DNA of 64,000 bases from Rhizobium chutanense (GCF_002531935.1 NZ_NWSV01000028.1:22262-86261); one strand, 5' to 3'. Positions 44,528 to 52,793 are shown, counted from the first letter of the stretch. Notes: generated from the letters alone by a model not told the origin. Numbers and translations: made by a program.

Positions 44528-44677
44528 GGCAGCATAGCTAGATGCAAATTGGGTCGTCGTCAATGCTCCCGGAGAAATTGCATTTCGGGAGGCCGGCAGC
44601 CAGTCGGGAAGCGTGCGACCCGGGTCGCGGGTGGCTGCATCGTCGCCGGCATCCCGCTTCATCTGGGATAGGCAAGG

Positions 44678-45091
44678 TTAGTCCTGGCCCTGCAAGCGGT
44701 CCATCACCTGCAGCAGGAGATCGGCGCAGGCCTTCATTGGTTCGTCCTCGGCGCATTGCAGATCGATCCGGGTGTTCCCGTCCTCGATCCGGAAATGCGC
44801 CGCCTTGGACAGCGGCGGCGGGTGATGACCACGGAAACCACGATAGCCCCTGTCCTCACGGAAACCCATGTCGCCCCTCGATCCGTGCCAGCGGTCATCG
44901 GGACGTTCTCTCGGCAGCGCATCCGGCCCGCCCCGCATCGCCCCCTCATCGCTAGGTGTAGGCGGAGGTGGTGCGCTTGGCTCCACGGCTACGGGCGGTG
45001 TCCCGGCGGATGGTGGGGCGGGCGGCTGTTGCGCGAAGGCAGTGCCGGCAAGGGCCGCAACGGCAAGGCCAGATAGAAGAAGTCTTTGCAT
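44678..45091 (-). CDS. Exported Pro-rich hypothetical protein
   Basis: 137 residues. Signal peptide MQRLLLSGLAVAALAGTAFA is followed by a proline-rich stretch (QQPPAPPSAGTPPVAVEPSAPPPPTP), a Gly/Arg/Asp-rich middle and a conserved-looking C-terminus (HFRIEDGNTRIDLQCAEDEPMKACADLLLQVMDRL). The last part has two Cys that may form a disulfide. The mature protein is probably periplasmic. The family looks restricted to rhizobia and has no assigned role that I know of. Confidence 0.7.
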   Translation of the reverse strand: MQRLLLSGLAVAALAGTAFAQQPPAPPSAGTPPVAVEPSAPPPPTPSDEGAMRGGPDALPRERPDDRWHGSRGDMGFREDRGYRGFRGHHPPPLSKAAHFRIEDGNTRIDLQCAEDEPMKACADLLLQVMDRLQGQD

Positions 45092-45325
45092 GGGAACCGC
45101 TCCTTTCGGAAATATCAGGCATGCCAGTAAACACCCCCGCGCGGCTTTGGTTCACGCGCCGACGGGGCTTTTGTCGAAATTCGCGGTTTGACCGGGCGGG
45201 TGGGACTTCGGCGGCACCCGAGATTTCTTTCGCCTCGCCTCTGCCTTGTTGGGCGGCTATCCTAAGCGACGATTCGCTGGCCACGACGAGGGCGTGGCGT
45301 GAACGAAGCATCAAAGGAGAGCGCG

Positions 45326-46348
45326 ATGACGGACGCCAAGAGCGGCATTTCGGGACTGCGGCCGCATATTACTGTGATCGGCGTCGGCGGTGGTGGTGGC
45401 AATGCGATCAACAATATGATCGCGGAAAAGCTGGCAGGCGTTGAATTCATCGCCGCAAATACGGACGCCCAGGTCCTCGCCACGTCAAAAGCGACCAGGC
45501 GCATTCAACTCGGCGCGAATGTGACCGAGGGTCTCGGCGCCGGTTCGCTGCCTGAGATCGGCCATGCGGCTGCCGAGGAATCGATCGATGAGATCATGGA
45601 TCATCTGGCAGGATCGCATATGTGCTTCGTTACCGCCGGCATGGGCGGCGGGACCGGCACGGGTGCGGCCCCTGTCATCGCGCGCGCCGCGCGTGCCGCC
45701 GGCATCCTGACGGTCGGCGTCGTCACCAAGCCGTTCACCTTTGAGGGCAATCGCCGCATGCGGACGGCGGAAGTCGGCATCGAGGCGCTTCGCCAAGCAG
45801 CCGATACGGTCATCGTCATTCCCAATCAGAACCTATTCCGCATCGCCGATGCGAAAACGACTTTCGCCGATGCCTTCATGACCGCCGACCGCGTGCTCTA
45901 CGCCGGCGTCGGCTGCATTACCGATCTCATCGTCAAGGAAGGCCTGATCAACCTCGATTTTGCCGACGTGAAGTCGGTGATGCAGGGCATGGGCCGCGCG
46001 ATGATGGGGACTGGCGAAGCCTCCGGCGAGAGCCGTGCGATGAAGGCGGCGGAAGCGGCAATCGCCAACCCGCTTCTCGACGATATCTCGATGCGAGGCG
46101 CCAAAGGCGTGCTGATCTCGATCTCGGGCGGCTCGGATATGACGCTGTTCGAAGTGGACGAAGCGGCAAGCCGCATTCGCGACGAGGTGCAGGATGACGC
46201 CGATATCGTCGTCGGCGCCATCTTCGACCGCAGCCTTGACGGCAAGTTCCGCGTCTCTGTGGTAGCGACCGGCCTGGAAGGCAGCTCCCTGCCCGCATCC
46301 GCGCCTCACGCCCCGGCCGAACAGATCCAGACGCGCACGCTGCAGTAA
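45326..46348 (+). CDS. ftsZ2: Short FtsZ paralogue (FtsZ2)
   Basis: 340 residues with a full tubulin/FtsZ GTPase core: IGVGGGGGNAINNM, the GTP-binding signature GGGTGTGA (107-114), and the NPLLDDISMRGAKG synergy-loop segment. It ends shortly after the core (EQIQTRTLQ) and lacks the long linker and the C-terminal peptide that normally binds FtsA and other division proteins. Sinorhizobium is known to have such a second FtsZ. It may co-polymerise with or modulate the main FtsZ. The start at 45326 is set by AAAGGAG 8 bases upstream; the family is cytoplasmic. Confidence 0.9.
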   Translation: MTDAKSGISGLRPHITVIGVGGGGGNAINNMIAEKLAGVEFIAANTDAQVLATSKATRRIQLGANVTEGLGAGSLPEIGHAAAEESIDEIMDHLAGSHMCFVTAGMGGGTGTGAAPVIARAARAAGILTVGVVTKPFTFEGNRRMRTAEVGIEALRQAADTVIVIPNQNLFRIADAKTTFADAFMTADRVLYAGVGCITDLIVKEGLINLDFADVKSVMQGMGRAMMGTGEASGESRAMKAAEAAIANPLLDDISMRGAKGVLISISGGSDMTLFEVDEAASRIRDEVQDDADIVVGAIFDRSLDGKFRVSVVATGLEGSSLPASAPHAPAEQIQTRTLQ

Positions 46349-46396
46349 GCGGCCACTGTCATATTGATCTGCTCACCACGGCACTGAGCGGATAAA

Positions 46397-46432
46397 CGCC
46401 GCCCCACCCTTTGGAAAACGGGCGGGACGGCG
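46397..46432. terminator. Hairpin between ftsZ2 and the convergent VCBS gene
   Basis: Imperfect GC-rich stem CGCCGCCCCACCC with GGGCGGGACGGCG around a TTTGGAAAAC loop. Position between convergent genes suggests a bidirectional terminator. T-run weak. Confidence 0.5.
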
Positions 46433-46456
46433 TCATCATTCGGCCGGTCAAGACCG

Positions 46457-47989
46457 TCAGGCGAAGAGTATGTCCGAGACCTTATGCACGACGGAGATTT
46501 CGTCGGTCATGGTGTTGGTGAGGTAGAGATTATCCGCCGCCGGGTCATAGACAACGTTGGTGATGAAGTCGTCCCCCGGTATGGCGAGGTTGATATCGAC
46601 TGCCGTCTTGGCCCCGGTCGCAAAGTTGAATGCCGTGCCGATGTGCTCGCCGCCGGAGGCATCGCCGAAGAAGAAGGTGCCGTCGACGGCAAAGCCGTAT
46701 CCGAGCCCGCCGGCCGAAAATGTCTTGGATTCGATCGGGTTCAGCGTATGGGGATCGATCTTGGAGACCTGCCAGGTCGCATCATTGAGGCGGCCGACGA
46801 CATAAATGCCGGTCGAATCCTGCATCGTATTGACCGCCGTAAAGCCGCCCCAGTCAAACGTACCCGCCCCGTTCTGGCCGATAAGGCCGGGAATCGAAGC
46901 CCCCTTATGATCGAGCGATCCGTCGGCGGCATCCCACTTTGCGAGATAGGTCTGATCGGGGAAAGGGTCCTCCCCGCTTCTCGCCTCGTTGGTTCTTCCG
47001 ATGATCTCGCCGCCGCGGACTGAAAAATAGGTTCCGCCGATGTCATATTCGCCCTTGTCATAGTCGCCGAGAGAGATGGCGCCGCTGGCCTTGCCGGCCT
47101 CGAAAGCCGAGGCATTGTCGTAGATGCTCACCATGGAATCATCCGGGAAACCATGGCCGGAGCTGACGTAAAACTTGCCCGTCAGCGGATCGATCGCCAC
47201 GCCCTGGAGTTCGTAATGGTCGTCGAAGGGGCGCACGACGTCCGCCTGGGCTTCGGCATGAGCCGTATTCACAGACTTCCCGTCCGTCACGCCGTCGACG
47301 GTCAGCGTGAACACGCCGGCATCTGCATGACCGGCGCCGTCGGAGACCTTGTACCGAAGCTTCTCCGTCACATGCTCGCCATCGTCGAGGCCCGCCTTCA
47401 CAGCCGGATCGAGATCGTAGGTGAAGCTTCCGTTCGCCGAAAAATGGAAGGTGCCGAATTCGCCCGCCACATCGGTCGTCTGCCCCTGCCCGGCGGCAAT
47501 GCTGATGCCGCCGACCGAACGCAGGAAGAGCGTACCCGCCTCGCCTGCATGATCATCGGCGAGCACGTTGCGGGCCATCTCGCTTCCCTCGTGGAAGGAG
47601 AAGGCGTCGTCGATCGCGACCGGCGGGCTCGTGACGCCGTGAATGTCGAGCTTGAAATGGCCGACATCGGTATTGCCGGCGCCGTCGGAAATCTTGTAGC
47701 CGATCGTCTCCGTCAATGTCATGCCCTCGACGAAGCCCACCTTGTCGGCCTCGTGCATGGTGTAGCTATAGGAGCCGTCGGCCCTGACATGAAACGTGCC
47801 GTGCTCGCCCTCGATATCGGTGATCGCGCCACCCTTCTTGGCAAGAACCCGCTCGCCGTCGAGGAAGGTGAGAAACAGGTTGCCGGAGCCCCCAGCCAGA
47901 TCATTCTCCAGCAGGTTGCCTGAAATCACATCATTCTCGGAAACGCTCCCGACATCATCGACCGCCACAGGTTTTTCAAGCACTGTCAT
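46457..47989 (-). CDS. Secreted VCBS-like repeat plus beta-propeller-like protein
   Basis: 510 residues, no signal peptide. Two consecutive VCBS/cadherin-like modules (about residues 5-115 and 120-230: NLLENDLAGGSGNLFLTF ... GTFHVRADGSYSYTM ... GYKISDGAG; then RNVLADDHAGEAGTLFLRSV ... RYKVSDGAG) are followed by an NHL/propeller-like region (VAIDPLTGKFYVSSG, GGLGYGFAVDGTFFFGD, VVYDPAADNLYLTNT). The C-terminus EISVVHKVSDILFA fits a type I secretion signal. GAAGGAGATAGCC precedes the ATG at 47989. The VCBS-like module is similar to those of the two beta-helix proteins, so all three may be clients of one exporter. Likely extracellular. Confidence 0.78.
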   Translation of the reverse strand: MTVLEKPVAVDDVGSVSENDVISGNLLENDLAGGSGNLFLTFLDGERVLAKKGGAITDIEGEHGTFHVRADGSYSYTMHEADKVGFVEGMTLTETIGYKISDGAGNTDVGHFKLDIHGVTSPPVAIDDAFSFHEGSEMARNVLADDHAGEAGTLFLRSVGGISIAAGQGQTTDVAGEFGTFHFSANGSFTYDLDPAVKAGLDDGEHVTEKLRYKVSDGAGHADAGVFTLTVDGVTDGKSVNTAHAEAQADVVRPFDDHYELQGVAIDPLTGKFYVSSGHGFPDDSMVSIYDNASAFEAGKASGAISLGDYDKGEYDIGGTYFSVRGGEIIGRTNEARSGEDPFPDQTYLAKWDAADGSLDHKGASIPGLIGQNGAGTFDWGGFTAVNTMQDSTGIYVVGRLNDATWQVSKIDPHTLNPIESKTFSAGGLGYGFAVDGTFFFGDASGGEHIGTAFNFATGAKTAVDINLAIPGDDFITNVVYDPAADNLYLTNTMTDEISVVHKVSDILFA

Positions 47990-48108
47990 GGCTATCTCCT
48001 TCAAGATCCATTCGCCTTGATCGACCGGGAGGAAAGCAGCCGGGGGCCGGCAGGTCAATGGATTTTCTAGCAGGAGTGGTATTTTATGGCTTTCACAGCT
48101 TTGCCACT

Positions 48109-48140
48109 CAAGAGAGCCTTATCCCGAGGTGCATCGGATG
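48109..48140. repeat. Partial REP-like repeat
   Basis: CAAGAGAGCCTTATCCCGAG-GTGCATCGGATG, a degenerate left half. It is followed by ATGATGCCGCGCCAACGCTC, related to the short unit GGAGAATGCCGCGCCAA seen near 63.8 kb. Confidence 0.5.
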
Positions 48141-48156
48141 ATGCCGCGCCAACGCT

Positions 48157-48220
48157 CGAGAGAGCCTCATCCAGAGGTGCGGAAGCCGAAGGCTGCAGCC
48201 TCGAAGGACGAGGCGGGTGC
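48157..48220. repeat. REP-like repeat, forward
   Basis: GAGAGAGCCTCATCCAGAGG-TGCGGAAGCCGAAGGCTGCAG-CCTCGAAGGACGAGGCGGGTG. It has the long internal-loop form like 27328. Confidence 0.75.
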
Positions 48221-48247
48221 GGCGATCCTCAAAAGGGATCGGTGGCC

Positions 48248-48706
48248 TCACTCCTGGCCATCCTTCGGCCCCTTCGCATAGTCGCAGATAGACGTAAAAT
48301 AGAATGTCTGACCTTCAAACTCCGCCTTCGACAATCCGAATTCGTAAACGGCGAATTTGTCGCTGCGGTAGTAGAACGCTGCGTTGAGGAAATCCTCCAG
48401 GCGCCCGCAATCCCCCATGCCGGCACCCGTATAGACCGACAGGGCTTTGCCCTTGAAGGTCCCCTTCACTACCTTCTCGATCTCAAAGTCGCCGCGCGTC
48501 AGCCGTGCCGCTTCGCGATCGGTCCGAGAATCCGGTAGCTCAACGCCGAAGGTCACCAGCTTCATACGGCCTCTCACGATCAAATCCGCTTCTGCGAATT
48601 TGTCCTTCGGGGACGACCTGCCGCAACTGCAAGCAGACGCCTCCGAAGCCGACAGCGCCGTCAAAACCGAAGCGGCGACCAAGACCGCAACGCGATATGA
48701 ATTCAT
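48248..48706 (-). CDS. Exported TIMP/NTR-like protein
   Basis: 152 residues. The signal peptide cuts after ASA, so the mature protein would begin with CSCGRSSPKDKFAEADLIVRGRM, the Cys-x-Cys start and first strand pattern of TIMP/netrin-like OB-fold domains found in some bacterial exported proteins. Two more Cys (MGDCGRL and SICDY) could pair with them. Eukaryotic homologues inhibit metalloproteases; the bacterial role is unknown. Monocistronic position. Confidence 0.68.
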   Translation of the reverse strand: MNSYRVAVLVAASVLTALSASEASACSCGRSSPKDKFAEADLIVRGRMKLVTFGVELPDSRTDREAARLTRGDFEIEKVVKGTFKGKALSVYTGAGMGDCGRLEDFLNAAFYYRSDKFAVYEFGLSKAEFEGQTFYFTSICDYAKGPKDGQE

Positions 48707-48795
48707 TGAAATCCCCCACTCGCGCGGCTCAAATCTTGCGCGCGCCGATGCACAGCATCACTGCAGATTTGTCGGGATTGAGGCGATGACGGCCG

Positions 48796-49329
48796 CTAAG
48801 GTTGTAAATTGCGACCACCGGCCGCTTGCAACGCAGCAGTGATCGTTGCCAACGGGATGACCAACGACAGAGGCGCGTCGATCAGCGCAAGCGCGCCGTA
48901 GGTCTTGTACCACTCAGCCACTCTGTCATTCTTGGCATCGATCGCCATCACAACACCGCCGACTTCGGTGGTGACGCGCAGGCATCGCTTGCCGGCAGCC
49001 AGCAGCAATTGGCCGCCCATCCCCTGCCCCTGCAGTCGTTTGTCGACGGCCAGGCGTGTCAGCCGGAAGCCCGGCACCTCGTGGCGGGCAAGACCGCGCT
49101 TGACCTCATCGGGCACGATCTCGGGCTTGATGGATGTGGGCGCGAGGCTGTAAAAGCCGCGGATCGTTTTTCCATCGGCATCGTCGATCGCAAGAAAGGT
49201 CTTGGACCCGCCCTGTTCATGGCTCTGGCGTGCGTAGCGCTGCAGAAAATCGTTGAGATCGGCATCGCCGCAGTCGAATGATTTGCGATCGTGATGTTTG
49301 CCGATCGGCTCTTCGTGCCAGGCCGTCAT
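48796..49329 (-). CDS. GNAT-family toxin of a TacAT-like toxin-antitoxin pair
   Basis: 177 residues with the shape of the tRNA-acetylating GNAT toxins: start CGDADLNDFLQRYARQSHEQ, then RGFYSLAPTSI, and the acetyl-CoA motif RLAVDKRLQGQGMGGQLL. Such toxins acetylate aminoacyl-tRNA and stop translation. The ATG overlaps the stop of the preceding DUF1778 antitoxin gene by four bases, so synthesis is coupled. It is a type II system by gene order and family. Confidence 0.87.
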   Translation of the reverse strand: MTAWHEEPIGKHHDRKSFDCGDADLNDFLQRYARQSHEQGGSKTFLAIDDADGKTIRGFYSLAPTSIKPEIVPDEVKRGLARHEVPGFRLTRLAVDKRLQGQGMGGQLLLAAGKRCLRVTTEVGGVVMAIDAKNDRVAEWYKTYGALALIDAPLSLVIPLATITAALQAAGGRNLQP

Positions 49330-49604
49330 ACGGATTTCGGCAAGGCTCCAGCAGCCGCCAGCAGTCTTTCATTCGGCTGAGGCGGATTTTCCAGAAGTTC
49401 GAGAATGCGCCCGTAATCGCGCTCCGATGCTTTGATGACCTCCGCCTCGGCGATGACGGCATCGGCCTCCCGCAATGCCGATTGTGTCACGAAATTGGTG
49501 AGATCCGTATTGCGAAGTGCTGCCGCCCGCACCAGCTTGGCTTTGGCCGATGCGGCAACCCGCAGACTCATGCGCTCATTGTCTTCAACGGCCACCCTTG
49601 GCAT
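49326..49604 (-). CDS. DUF1778 (ribbon-helix-helix) antitoxin of a TacAT-like pair
   Basis: 92 residues. N-terminal ribbon-helix-helix (MSLRVAASAKAKLVRAAALRNTDLTNFVTQSALREAD) followed by a toxin-binding tail (LLENPPQPNERLLAAAG). The start MPRVAVEDNER at 49604 has GGAG seven bases upstream and is preferred over 49616. It is expected to bind and repress its own promoter, and two candidate operators lie upstream. Confidence 0.87.
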   Translation of the reverse strand: MPRVAVEDNERMSLRVAASAKAKLVRAAALRNTDLTNFVTQSALREADAVIAEAEVIKASERDYGRILELLENPPQPNERLLAAAGALPKSV

Positions 49605-49618
49605 GGCAGACTCCATCT

Positions 49619-49637
49619 GTACTCATTGAAAGAGTAC
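49619..49637. promoter_or_regulatory. TacA-like operator, site 1
   Basis: GTACTCATTGAAAGAGTAC: 6-bp inverted arms around ATTGAAA, 15 bases upstream of the antitoxin start. The same core reappears in site 2. Ribbon-helix-helix antitoxins repress by binding such repeats. Confidence 0.6.
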
Positions 49638-49664
49638 GCAGGATGGCAGTGTGCGTCAATCTCT

Positions 49665-49683
49665 GTATGCTTTCAATACGTAC
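49665..49683. promoter_or_regulatory. TacA-like operator, site 2
   Basis: Read on the minus strand, GTACGTATTGAAAGCATAC. It agrees with site 1 at the outer GTAC and TAC and at the ATTGAAAG core. Site centres are 46 bp apart, leaving room for a promoter between them. Confidence 0.55.
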
Positions 49684-49699
49684 AAAGCCAAAGGCAATA

Positions 49700-50524
49700 T
49701 CACCCCAGCACCCCCTTGATCTTCGCTACATCCTCCGCCGTCGCCGGATTGTACACCACCATGCTGAGGTCGGGCCGGCCGTCCACCTGGAAGGCGGAAT
49801 ATTCGAAGGAGAGCAGGCCGAGCACCGGGTGCTTGATGTGTTTGACCCCCTCGCCGTGGGTGCGCACGTCGTTGTCGCGCCACATCGCCAGGAATTCCGG
49901 GCTCTTGCGGCAGAGTTCGTCGATCAGCGGCTCCACTTCATCGGCAGCACCTGCACGCGCCGCATCCACCCGGAAGGCGGCGACGACGAAGCGGGCCACA
50001 CTTTCCCAGTCATATTGGGCGGCGCGCACTCTGGGATCGAGGAAGATGAAGCGCAGCACGTTGCGCTCCTCCGGCGGCAGCGCGCCGCAATCGGTCAGAA
50101 GCACCGTCGCCGCCCGGTTCCAGCCGACCACGTCCCAGATCGCCGTGCGGATCAGCGCCGGGCACGGGTCGAGCGCATCGAGCACGCCCTGAAGCCGCGG
50201 CGTGATGCCCTGCTCGCTGCGGTAGCGCACTTCGGGCGGGCGGCCGAGGCCGATGAGGAAGAGATGCTCGCGCTCGACATCGGTCAGCATCAGGGCGCGG
50301 GCGATCCGGTCGAGCACGTCTGATGACGGCGCGCCGCCGCGCCCCTGCTCCAGCCAGGTGTACCAGGTCGGGCTGATATTGGCGCGGTTCGCCACCTCCT
50401 CGCGCCGCAGCCCCGGCGTGCGGCGGCGCTCGCCGGCAAAGCCGAAGGCGGCGGGATCGAGCTTGGCGCGGCGGTCCTTGAGATAAACGCCCAGCCGATT
50501 GTCCGAGGCGACGAATTCACTCAT
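49700..50524 (-). CDS. XRE-family regulator with MmyB-like domain
   Basis: 274 residues. Helix-turn-helix at about residues 25-80 (LRREEVANRANISPTWYTWLEQGRG) and a C-terminal MmyB-like ligand-binding domain (RTAIWDVVGWNRAATVLLTD; VARFVVAAFRVDAAR). The family often controls neighbouring oxidoreductase genes in response to fatty-acid-like ligands. It is divergent from an extended SDR gene with 92 bp between starts, its likely target. Confidence 0.88.
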   Translation of the reverse strand: MSEFVASDNRLGVYLKDRRAKLDPAAFGFAGERRRTPGLRREEVANRANISPTWYTWLEQGRGGAPSSDVLDRIARALMLTDVEREHLFLIGLGRPPEVRYRSEQGITPRLQGVLDALDPCPALIRTAIWDVVGWNRAATVLLTDCGALPPEERNVLRFIFLDPRVRAAQYDWESVARFVVAAFRVDAARAGAADEVEPLIDELCRKSPEFLAMWRDNDVRTHGEGVKHIKHPVLGLLSFEYSAFQVDGRPDLSMVVYNPATAEDVAKIKGVLG

Positions 50525-50538
50525 CCTGTTAGCCTTTA

Positions 50539-50570
50539 TACCATGATAATATCACTACTTTACCATGATA
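50539..50570. promoter_or_regulatory. Direct-repeat operator between the XRE regulator and the SDR gene
   Basis: TACCATGATA occurs twice (50539-50548 and 50561-50570), 22 bp apart start to start, about two helical turns, centrally in the divergent region. It probably binds the XRE regulator as two dimers on one face. Confidence 0.5.
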
Positions 50571-50616
50571 CCAGACTGCTCGATATCTGTCTGCGGTTAA
50601 ATCAGGAGATATCGAC

Positions 50617-51507
50617 ATGCGCATCTTCGTCACTGGAGCCACCGGCTGGGTCGGCTCGGCCGTCGTCAGCGAATTGATCGGCGCCGGCCATCAGGTGCTG
50701 GGACTTGCCCGTTCGGACAAGGGAGCGGCGGAACTGGCGGCATCCGGCGCCGAAGTCCAGCGCGGCACGCTCGAGGATCTGGAAGGTCTGCAGCGTGGCG
50801 CGACCGAGACCGACGGCGTCATCCACACCGGCTTCAACCATGATTTCTCGAAATTCGCCGAAAACTGCGCCCTCGACCGGCGGGCCATCGAGGCGCTCGG
50901 CGAAGCGCTCCGGGGCTCAGAGCGCCCGTTGCTCGTCACGGCTGGCCTCGGCCATGCGCCCGGCCGCATCGGCACCGAGAAGGACCCGCCGATGCCGACG
51001 ACGGAGACCTATCCCCGCGCCTCCGAAATCACTGCCGTGTCGCTCGTCGCCCGCGGCGTCCGCGCCGCAACCGTCCGGCTCCCGCCCTCCGTGCACGGCC
51101 ATGGCGATCACGGCTTCGTGCCGATGCTGATCGATATCGCCCGGCAGAAGGGCGTTTCCGCCTATATCGGCGAAGGAACCAACCGCTGGCCGGCCGTGCA
51201 CCGGCGCGATGCCGCCCGCGTCTATCGCCTGGCGCTGGAACGCGGCGCCGTCGGCGGCCCCTTCCTCGCGGTCGCCGAAGAGGGCGTGGTTTTCCGGGAA
51301 ATCGCCGAACTCATCGCCCGGCGACTGAACGTGCCGGTCGCCTCACTTTCACCGGAAGAGGCGGTGGAACATTTCGGCTGGTTTGCGACCTTCGCCGGCT
51401 TCGATGTCCCGACGTCGAGTGCTCACACCCGCGCGCTCATCGGCTGGCAGCCGGAGCAGCCGGGACTCCTTGCCGACATCGACCACCCGGCCTATTTCGG
51501 CAGCTGA
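50617..51507 (+). CDS. Extended/atypical SDR-family NAD(P)-dependent oxidoreductase
   Basis: 296 residues with the Rossmann motif TGATGWVGSAV near the start and a C-terminal substrate part (NRWPAVHRRDAARVYRLALERG). The usual YxxxK is not evident at the normal place (ETYPRASEIT takes its position), so the protein may be atypical. Substrates of this subgroup are unknown; some are 3-beta-hydroxysteroid-dehydrogenase-like. AGGAGA lies 7-12 bases upstream. Probably controlled by the adjacent XRE regulator. Confidence 0.82.
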   Translation: MRIFVTGATGWVGSAVVSELIGAGHQVLGLARSDKGAAELAASGAEVQRGTLEDLEGLQRGATETDGVIHTGFNHDFSKFAENCALDRRAIEALGEALRGSERPLLVTAGLGHAPGRIGTEKDPPMPTTETYPRASEITAVSLVARGVRAATVRLPPSVHGHGDHGFVPMLIDIARQKGVSAYIGEGTNRWPAVHRRDAARVYRLALERGAVGGPFLAVAEEGVVFREIAELIARRLNVPVASLSPEEAVEHFGWFATFAGFDVPTSSAHTRALIGWQPEQPGLLADIDHPAYFGS

Positions 51508-51704
51508 TGTTTGGAAAACAGAGACTTAGCCGCATTGCATGAATCAAATTGCAAGCGACGCGGTCAGCGCGTCCGGCCCTCGTTCATATCGAAGCCGACG
51601 GCAAAACCGCCTCGGAAAGCAGCAACGACAGCGCCAAGGCCAGGCCCAACGATGGGAGCAATTGAGTAGCGCAGCCGCAGCTAGCTGCGCGGCGTCGTCC
51701 AGAA

Positions 51705-51742
51705 CCTCACCCTGCCCCTTTGCGAGACGCTTCAGGGTGAGG
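51705..51742. repeat. Hairpin CCTCACCCTG/CAGGGTGAGG
   Basis: Perfect 10-bp arms (51705-51714 and 51733-51742). It lies downstream of the SDR stop and before the convergent SRPBCC gene and may serve as a bidirectional terminator, although it resembles a REP unit. The flanking 51508-51795 region holds nothing else I can identify. Confidence 0.5.
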
Positions 51743-51795
51743 CTCGCTTGAGTGTCGGCGGCAATCTGCAGGAATGACCGATCGCCTGAACCAAG

Positions 51796-52239
51796 CTATT
51801 CGTTGATATCGGGCTCAACCACCCTGGCGAGGTTTTTCAGGGATTCCTGCCAGCCGAGATAACAAGCCTCGGGCGGGATGACATCCGGCACGCCGGCTTG
51901 CACGATGTCCACCTCGGTGCCCACCGAAACCTTCTTCAGCGTCACGGTGACTTCCATTTCGCCCGGTAGGTTGGGGTCATCGAATTTGTCGGTGTAGCGA
52001 ACGCGTTCCCCAGGGACGAGTTCGAGAAATTCGCCGCCGAAGGCGTGGCTGTTGCCCGTCGTGAAGTTGCGGAACGACATTTTGAAAGTGCCGCCGACGG
52101 CCGGCTCCAGATGATGCACGGTGCAGAGGAAGCCGTTCGGCGGAAGCCATTTGGCAAGCGCGTCGGCCTCGATGAATGCACGATAGACCTTGTCCGGGCT
52201 GGTCGCGAAAACACGGTGCAGGCGTATGGTGTTCGGCAT
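51796..52239 (-). CDS. SRPBCC (AHSA1/START-like) family protein
   Basis: 147 residues with the AHSA1 pattern: RVFATSPDKVYRAFIEADALAKWLPPNGF near the start and a C-terminal helix GWQESLKNLARVVE. The fold is a hydrophobic-ligand cavity; roles include stress proteins and small-molecule binding. AAAGGA precedes the start at 52239. Neighbours are a GFA protein and a DJ-1-like protein on the same strand, possibly one stress-type group. Confidence 0.87.
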   Translation of the reverse strand: MPNTIRLHRVFATSPDKVYRAFIEADALAKWLPPNGFLCTVHHLEPAVGGTFKMSFRNFTTGNSHAFGGEFLELVPGERVRYTDKFDDPNLPGEMEVTVTLKKVSVGTEVDIVQAGVPDVIPPEACYLGWQESLKNLARVVEPDINE

Positions 52240-52379
52240 GGTCGTAATCCTTTGAATGGACGGAATGGACGAACCTAGGACGCATATGGCTTGGCCGATC
52301 CGACACCGGATCGAACTTTTCTTCAAGAAAGATTGCTCGGGCAGCGTGTCGTGCTCAACTGCGTTTGCAGTCGAATGGA

Positions 52380-52793
52380 TCAGCCGGGCATGCCGTCGAA
52401 TTGCGGGAGATCGAGCGGCCTTGCCCATTTCAGCCGGCGCCTGGTGAACATTTCGACCCCCGGCTCGATCAGTTCCGGCCGGTCAAGGCTGCCGAGCGTC
52501 ACGAAGACAAGGCCGGGAAAGCTTTCCAGGTTGCTGCTGAACAATCTGGCGCCGCAATCCGGGCAGAAGTTGCGGTCGAGCCCCTTGCCGGAAGCGGCAA
52601 TGTAGTGGAACGCTTTCGGGCGGCCGGCGACCAGGGCGAAATCCTCCTGCGGTATGGCGAAGAATGTCGCCGCCTCGCCGCCCGACGCCTTCTTGCAATC
52701 CAGGCAATGGCAGTTGGCGACAAAATTCGGATCGGTGTCGAAGGCAAATTTTACCGCGCCGCAGGCGCACTGCCCCGTATATTTCCCGGTCAT
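52380..52793 (-). CDS. GFA family protein (second copy)
   Basis: 137 residues with GFA zinc motifs: QCACGAVKFAF, NCHCLDCKK, and FCPDCGARLF. Shares little beyond these with the copy at 5995-6396. The enzymatic role is unproven. Confidence 0.86.
   Translation of the reverse strand: MTGKYTGQCACGAVKFAFDTDPNFVANCHCLDCKKASGGEAATFFAIPQEDFALVAGRPKAFHYIAASGKGLDRNFCPDCGARLFSSNLESFPGLVFVTLGSLDRPELIEPGVEMFTRRRLKWARPLDLPQFDGMPG

Larger units (their letters stand above)
47990..48247. other. Intergenic region with REP-like repeats
   Basis: Holds a partial and a full REP-like repeat (48109-48140 and 48157-48220). No promoter is assigned. Confidence 0.5.
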
